6,318 bases of DNA. Source: Planctomycetota bacterium. Lineage in GTDB: Bacteria > Planctomycetota > Phycisphaerae > UBA1845. A program made the position numbers and the translations under genes. The DNA is taken from NCBI GenBank assembly GCA_024278775.1, contig JAJRSP010000119.1:1-6318 (forward strand), given 5' to 3'. Positions 1 to 4,900 of the stretch are shown one piece after another (within the stretch, counting starts at the first letter, position 1; each line of letters opens with the position of its first letter). The notes under the pieces are model-generated. The model saw only the letters and a list, made by a program, of their open reading frames with translations. It made no database searches and was not told the DNA's origin.

Positions 1-94
1 AACAGGACGGGTGCCAAGGCGCGGCACATCATAAAATCCTACGAAACAAGTGTGAACGCGACGTGATACGAAGCGACGCGGCAAGAAACACAAC

Positions 95-141
95 TGCACC
101 GCCAGGGACTCGAACCCCGGACCCGCTGATTAAGAGTCAGC
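95..141 (-). pseudogene. 3' half of tRNA-Lys(CTT), probable attachment-site scar
   Basis: Read on the minus strand, this is a textbook tRNA 3' half. The anticodon stem GCTGA/TCAGC (137-141 with 125-129) closes the 7-nt loop CTCTTAA (130-136), giving anticodon CTT (Lys). A 5-nt variable loop follows (120-124). The T stem CGGGG/CCCTG closes a TTCGAGT loop (103-119). The 3' acceptor strand is GCGGTGC (96-102) with discriminator A at 95, and no CCA is encoded. The matching 5' acceptor strand (GCACCGC) and the D arm are absent: to the right of 141 the sequence becomes an unrelated G-run. The gene is therefore cut exactly at the anticodon stem and cannot give a functional tRNA. Known: tyrosine-recombinase elements often integrate in tRNA 3' halves and leave such a displaced fragment at one end. 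With this orientation the element and the restored tRNA gene would lie to the right. Translating this piece on the plus strand gives the typical artefact peptide PPGTRTPDPLIKSQ. Confidence 0.8.
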
Positions 142-242
142 GGGGGGATTCTGTAAGTAGCAGTATTAGCTCGACTTGCGAGAACGACGATTCAACACCC
201 ACCAGTAACCCCACCAGTAGGAATGAAAACCCCACTTGCGGT

Positions 243-326
243 GAGCTGGACCGGTTGATCGACGCGTGGCCGGAGCTGCCCGACGCGGTGCGGGCTGGCA
301 TCGTGGCGATGGTTCGGCCTAGTGTA
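243..326 (+). pseudogene. Remnant peptide with AWPxLPxxxRxGIxAMV motif (possible integrase C-terminal tail)
   Basis: This segment lies in an open frame (63-554) that begins across the tRNA scar and has no believable start or function as a whole. It encodes the helix-like stretch LDRLIDAWPELP followed by DAVRAGIVAMVRPSV. From memory, peptides of the form 'AWP-LP--IR-GI-AMV' recur at the C-termini of planctomycete site-specific integrases and in short hypothetical proteins, often right beside a tRNA att site. That association is a recollection, not a search result. Upstream of it (roughly 150-240) the frame is Ser/Thr/Asn/Pro-rich and looks uncoded. It includes a near-tandem 10-bp repeat (198-207 and 210-219). 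The continuation after 326 shows no recognisable features. I read it as the tail of a broken gene next to an att site. Confidence 0.4.
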
Positions 327-1022
327 CGTCAACGGATGACAGACGGTATGTCACTCGAAACAAACACCCCAACGTCCTGTGGTTACGACGTGCCGTGGAT
401 CAGGCCAACTGGATGGGCGAAATGTGTTGGCGAATGCTCTGACACTTCTGACGCTGACAACACCCCGCGCCACGACCTAGGAACGGTAATACTGTCAGAG
501 CGGTTGACGTTAACCGCTGACGCGATCGAATCAGGATTCTGCATTTCGACGTGAGCGGCTATCGGCTTCAACACAAACTTTTTGAGGCGGGGATGTTCGA
601 AGTGGTTCGCTCGGAGGGTTGGCGCGTACCGATCGATTCGACGCAGCTTGCGATGCTGGTCGCTAACGCATCGTAGACCATGGCGAACCCGCTTCGTGGT
701 GTTCTAGCTTTATTGCGCTACGGTCATATGCCGCTGGCACGGCGCACACTATAGGTCTTGGCATGGGTCGCGCAAAAAACAACGAAGGAAGCCACCACCA
801 AGATCACGTCTGTGGGTCGCAGGTTTGGATCGTGTGCACGAGTCCGTAGGTAGAATGTTGATCGACCTCCGCCAGGTATCACAACTTGACTCGTTTACTC
901 GCGGTTCAGATTTGTGCCGTTGGATGATTGGGTATCCTGGAACCACTCGCATGATAACTCGGGGAGGAACAGTCGTCAGACCAATGAGCCGAGGGTTTTT
1001 TCGTTTTTTCCCAATTCCCCCC

Positions 1023-1050
1023 TTGACATTCCCGGAAATGTTACGATAGT
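1023..1050 (+). promoter_or_regulatory. Sigma-70-like promoter with palindromic spacer
   Basis: A perfect -35 box TTGACA (1023-1028) is followed after 16 nt by GATAGT (1045-1050), which matches 4 of 6 positions of TATAAT. The spacer contains the interrupted palindrome TTCC-C-GGAA (1029-1037) immediately after the -35 box, a possible operator-like element. No convincing gene starts just downstream. The nearest open frames are the micro-ORF at 1231 and the large gene at 1966, more than 900 nt away. It could drive a small RNA, a lost gene or a long leader. The -10 box is only moderate, so the assignment rests mainly on the perfect -35 box. Confidence 0.45.
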
Positions 1051-1230
1051 GAGACCTAGATTCGTTTGGTGCGTCAGTTTACGTAGGCGTAGCCGGAATA
1101 AGAGAGACTTGATACCCATTCAAATCGGGCTATCGGGTCGGGCTGGATCTGCTGCACGTCGTATACTGAACTGAATGGCTGCACTTAATCTGATTGGAGC
1201 GTGATCTGTGCGCTGTGTGTCCGATCGTTG

Positions 1231-1317
1231 ATGTCTGAAACCGAAAATTGTGTGCGCTTTGGTTGCACCGATGACGCATGTGACTATGGCGCGTGTGCCA
1301 GTATCGAGGACATTTGA
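1231..1317 (+). pseudogene. Cys-rich micro-ORF, possible fragment of a GCTDxxAC(N/D)Y repeat
   Basis: ATG at 1231 opens 28 codons ending in TGA at 1315-1317. The frame is open back to 1189 without a better start. The C-terminal half reads CVRFGCTDDACDYGACASI. This resembles one unit of the 'GCTD-x-ACNYDxxA-x-I-x-D' repeats known from exported proteins, especially of Bacteroidetes. There is no clear ribosome binding site and no signal peptide, and a 6-bp hairpin follows the stop codon. It may be a relic of an exported Cys-rich protein or a chance open frame. The short length keeps confidence low. Confidence 0.2.
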
Positions 1318-1322
1318 TTCAA

Positions 1323-1338
1323 CCCGTTGACAAACGGG
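1323..1338. terminator. Perfect 6-bp hairpin, terminator-like without T-tract
   Basis: CCCGTT (1323-1328) and AACGGG (1333-1338) form a perfect inverted repeat around a 4-nt GACA loop, six bases after the stop of the micro-ORF. No run of T follows on the plus strand (CCTCCCAC), so it is not a classical intrinsic terminator. It could be a weak terminator or a transcript-stabilising hairpin. Confidence 0.25.
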
Positions 1339-1431
1339 CCTCCCACTGTGTGCGGCGGCCGTTCTGGTAGTGGACGGGACAAGCTTGACAGGGGATCGAT
1401 CAAGGATGCAACTTTAGAAGGAGGGGCGACC

Positions 1432-1465
1432 GAGGGAGCATAAACAAAGAGGGAGCATAAACAAA
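1432..1465. repeat. 17-bp perfect tandem duplication
   Basis: The 17-bp unit GAGGGAGCATAAACAAA occurs twice head to tail, at 1432-1448 and 1449-1465, with no mismatch. A purine-rich segment that includes AGAAGGAGG (1416-1424) lies just upstream. No start codon follows at a useful distance, so I do not call that segment a ribosome binding site. The duplication could be recent slippage or a pair of protein-binding sites (iterons); two copies are too few to tell. Confidence 0.6.
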
Positions 1466-1526
1466 AGGGTAGGACGAGCCGGTACTCCGTGGACAACGTT
1501 ACACCGGCCCGCCCCGGGTGTCGATT

Positions 1527-1549
1527 AGCGGGCGCAAAGCGTCCCCGCT
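1527..1549. repeat. GC-rich imperfect hairpin
   Basis: AGCGGG-CGC (1527-1535) can pair with GCG-TC-CCCGCT (1539-1549) around an AAA loop. This gives a 9-bp stem with a 2-nt bulge. There is no T-tract on either side. It may be a bidirectional weak terminator, a structured RNA element or a repeated intergenic palindrome. It lies about 400 nt before the large gene. Confidence 0.35.
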
Positions 1550-1953
1550 TCTCTGACATACCAACTCTAGGCATCTCTAACTGAAAGTCAAGATAGGCGA
1601 CAGGCTATCGAGACGTCCGTTCGTTTGTGCGATGCGATGGGTGCGCGATTCTTTTCGATTGTCGCACTGGATGCGGTGCAGATAGCAGATTATCGGATGC
1701 GTGTCACGTAGAAACAAGCGGGACGTGTTGAGGTCGTCTCGGTTCGTCAGTCAAATATGAGTCGGTCATTCGGCGGGACTGAGAAACCTGCTGCGATGAC
1801 GGAGATTAAGCATTGTGCCATCGATCGCCGTATGTCGCCAAGAAAACAGTCGCCGAGAACGCCTCCGAGCTTCTCCATGCGTTCGAAGCGGCTTGGGGGG
1901 CAAATAGATTACCAGGAACCATGGAGAGCGTTATGAATGGACGAAACCGTAGA

Positions 1954-1959
1954 AAGGAG
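1954..1959 (+). promoter_or_regulatory. Ribosome binding site AAGGAG for the large exported protein
   Basis: AAGGAG ends six bases before ATG 1966, which is optimal Shine-Dalgarno spacing. This decides the start. Two other in-frame ATGs (1921 and 1933) lie upstream, but they lack such a site and would put a charged extension in front of the signal peptide. Confidence 0.7.
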
Positions 1960-1965
1960 CATGGG

Positions 1966-4900
1966 ATGATCACCGTAAGAGGTAGTAAGTTGCTCATTTG
2001 TAGTGTTGTGGTGCTTTCGGCCACTGTGGCACTGGCACAATCGGCACTGGCACAATCGCGTGTGACGCCACGACTGAGCGCGGAATCTCGCGTCAAGACT
2101 GATCGTTCCAACATACCCGAAGTGCTTGTTGTACAAAACCCTCGTCTTTTCCTCGTGGCGGCGGGCGGCGACGCGACCACCACCACGCCCGGTGCCAACG
2201 TCGACGTGGAGGCGCTTCCCGGTGCGACAGTCGCGTTTGATATTTATGCCGAGATTCAAGGCGGCGGATCAGTCGATGTTGCGGGCTTTCAGTTCGTGAT
2301 GGCTTGCGCATCTACCGGCGGTGACGGTGGGGTCATTGCGTACGATGCCGCGTCTGTTACTTCAACGGGGAATAACTTTTTTGCCTGTGGCGCGAGCTTC
2401 TTTGACTCGGTTGCCTTGGGGGACTGCTCCGTACCTGACGAGCCCGGCGGGCTCGGCCTGGCGAATCCGGGGGAATTCTGTGCGCTCAGCGCACCTGTGC
2501 TCGTCGGCACGGTTACGTACGTCGTACCGGGCGATGCTGCGACCTTAGACCCGGTCGGAAATCCTTATGTTATCATCATCGAAAACCAAGGGCTTAGCGC
2601 TATCACTGATGCGAATCAGGTGGCGCTTCCCAGTCTGACGCTTGACGGGGCCAACATTACGATTCCTGGTGGCACGCCCCCTAATGGGCAGTGTTGCGAT
2701 GGCACGACTTGCCTGAGTGGAACTGGCCCTGATGGGCAATCCACCCAAGAGGAATGTACCAGTCTGAATCCTGCGGCATCGTGGATCGCGGGCCTCAGTT
2801 GTCTCGATCCGTGCATGTGCGTAGACAATGCCGATTGTAGTGACGGCGACGATTGCACGGATGACGTCTGCGATAACGGCACATGCACCAATCCATTCAA
2901 CACCGCCGGGTGTGACGATTTCGATCAATGCACGATGGGCGATGTTTGTTCGGGTGGCACCTGTAGCGGGACCGCCGTGGATTGTTCCGGAATGGATGAT
3001 CAGTGCAATGCCGGCAGTTGCGATCCGGCAGACGGCACCTGTGTTGCACAACCGACGAACGAGGGTCAAGTCTGCGACGACGGCAATGCCTGCACGACAG
3101 GTGAAACATGCGGCGCGGGCGCGTGTGGCGGGGGCACGACGACAGACTGTTCGTCGCTAGACGATCAGTGTAACGTGGGCGTCTGCAATTCAACCACCGG
3201 CGCGTGCGAGGCACAGCCGATCAACGATGGCCAAACGTGCGACGATGGGGTTGCGTGTACCGAGAACGACACTTGCGCCAATGGCACCTGTGCCGGCACG
3301 ACACCCGACTGCTCAGCGTTCGATGGTCCCTGTGCAACCGGAATCTGCAATTCGGACACCGGAATTTGCGAGGCCCAGTCGATCAACGAAGGCCAGTCCT
3401 GTGATGATGGCGTGGCCTGCACCGAGAATGACACTTGCGCCTCCGGAACGTGCGTCAGTTCACCCGTCGATTGCTCCGGAATGGACGGCCTGTGCAGCGT
3501 CGGCACCTGCAACCCGGACACCGGAGCCTGCGAGGCACTACCCATCAATGAAAATCAAACCTGTGACGATGGTGATTTGTGTACGACAGGCGACATCTGC
3601 ACCGGCGGCGTTTGCACGGCCACGCCCACTAACTGTTCGGCTCTGGACGCCGACTGTGTGCGGGGGGTCTGCAACCCGGCCAACGGCGCGTGTGAGCCGG
3701 AATTGCTACCGGATGGCGAACCATGTCAGGATGCCGACCTCTGCACCGAAAACGATACGTGCGTGAGCGGTGTGTGCACCACTGGAACTCCCGTTGACTG
3801 CAACGACAACATCACCTGCACGGTGGATTCATGCGAGCCGGCAAACGGCTGCCTTCATGACGATACCAGTTGCCTGGGGACAATCACAATCAATCAGAAC
3901 TCGTTGGATGAATGTTATGATCCAACGGACAACTGCTTGAAGGAGAATGGCGATCTTTGCGTCACGATTGATATTAGTGAGCTCGGCGATCAGGCAATCG
4001 CAGGGGCGCAGTTCTTCCTCGACTATGATTCCACGCTCCTTGAGTTTGTCGCCATAGGCCCCGGAGACCATGAAAAGACTGGTCTCGAATCGTGTGTCAC
4101 GCCCGGCATCTCGCCGTTCGTAGTGACGGTTTATGAATGTACACCCCTGAGCCCACCCGCTCCGAACTGCGTACCAACGCTCGGAAAGATCGGTTACGCC
4201 GTTTCGATTCCGTTCGGCATGCCAGGCGCGGGCGACAATGCGCTCGCAACCATTCGATTCCGAGCGTTGGGCAATGTCGGAAGCACGGCAATCGCTTTCG
4301 ATCCAACACATGCCGATCCGAATAATCTCCCTATCACACAGCTTGTTGATGACCAGGGTAACACGCGTTTCACGCTTCCGGGCGTGGAGTTTGGCGTTTC
4401 GACGGATCCGGTTCTTCCAGTATTCACCGGTTGCTCGGACATAACGGTGTCGGCTGGCCAAGGCTTGTGTGATGCCGTTGTGGCTGATCTGGCTTGCGGG
4501 GCAACGGATGATGGTTGCGGTCAGGCGGACAACATCTGCTTCTTCGAAGGCGTACGTGATGATGGTTTGGCCCTGGACGCGACGTACCCCGTCGGCACGA
4601 CCTGCATCACGTGGACGGCCATCGACTGCGCATGCAATGAGTCCACGAAGGTGCAGTGCATCACAGTTACCGATGACGAAAGCCCAACGATCACTACTTC
4701 GGCGGATGTCACACAAACGGCCGATCCGGGTGCATGTGGTGCGGGCGTTATCTATCTCGATCCGATCGTTGATGACAACTGCCCGGGTGAGACGTGGGAA
4801 TGTGTCCCCCCCAGCGGCTCGTTCTTCGATGTCGGAACCACGCTGGTAACGTGTACGGCTACGGATGTGGCCGGAAATACCAATAGCACTTCCTTCAACG

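Larger units (their letters stand above)
327..1953. other. Long stretch without a recognisable intact gene
   Basis: I see no convincing gene here on either strand. Open frames are short, overlap each other and lack recognisable motifs. On the plus strand, 521-676 encodes a 51-residue piece ending FEVVRSEGWRVPIDSTQLAMLVANAS and a stop. It reads like a protein tail but has no clear start. A 24-codon ORF at 680-754 and a 34-codon ORF at 1832-1936 also have no recognisable content. The minus-strand frame 1284-1574 crosses two hairpin or repeat elements and is probably non-coding. The better-supported items inside the stretch are listed separately: a promoter, a Cys-rich micro-ORF, two inverted repeats and a 17-bp tandem repeat. 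The picture fits decayed mobile-element DNA or an unusually long leader and intergenic region before the large gene. Confidence 0.55.

Noticed and set aside
63..554. 163-codon plus-strand ORF as a real protein
   Set aside because: It reads through the tRNA 3' half, giving the well-known artefact peptide PPGTRTPDPLIKSQ, then low-complexity sequence. Only the short AWP segment looks protein-derived.
1327..1412. Two further TTGACA boxes (1327-1332 and 1385-1390)
   Set aside because: Neither has a -10-like hexamer at 15-19 nt. The first is also part of the CCCGTT hairpin.
1284..1574. Minus-strand ORF of 96 codons
   Set aside because: It spans a hairpin and a tandem repeat, has no signal or domain that I recognise, and lacks a clear ribosome binding site. 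It is probably non-coding, although a conserved repeat family cannot be excluded.
1627..1667. Inverted repeat GTGCGA / TCGCAC
   Set aside because: It has only six pairs around a 29-nt loop with no further pairing, which is expected by chance.
2545..3766. Several overlapping ORFs on both strands, up to 179 codons
   Set aside because: They overlap the Cys-rich repeats in other frames and reproduce their period. The plus-strand frame from 1966 explains the region fully.
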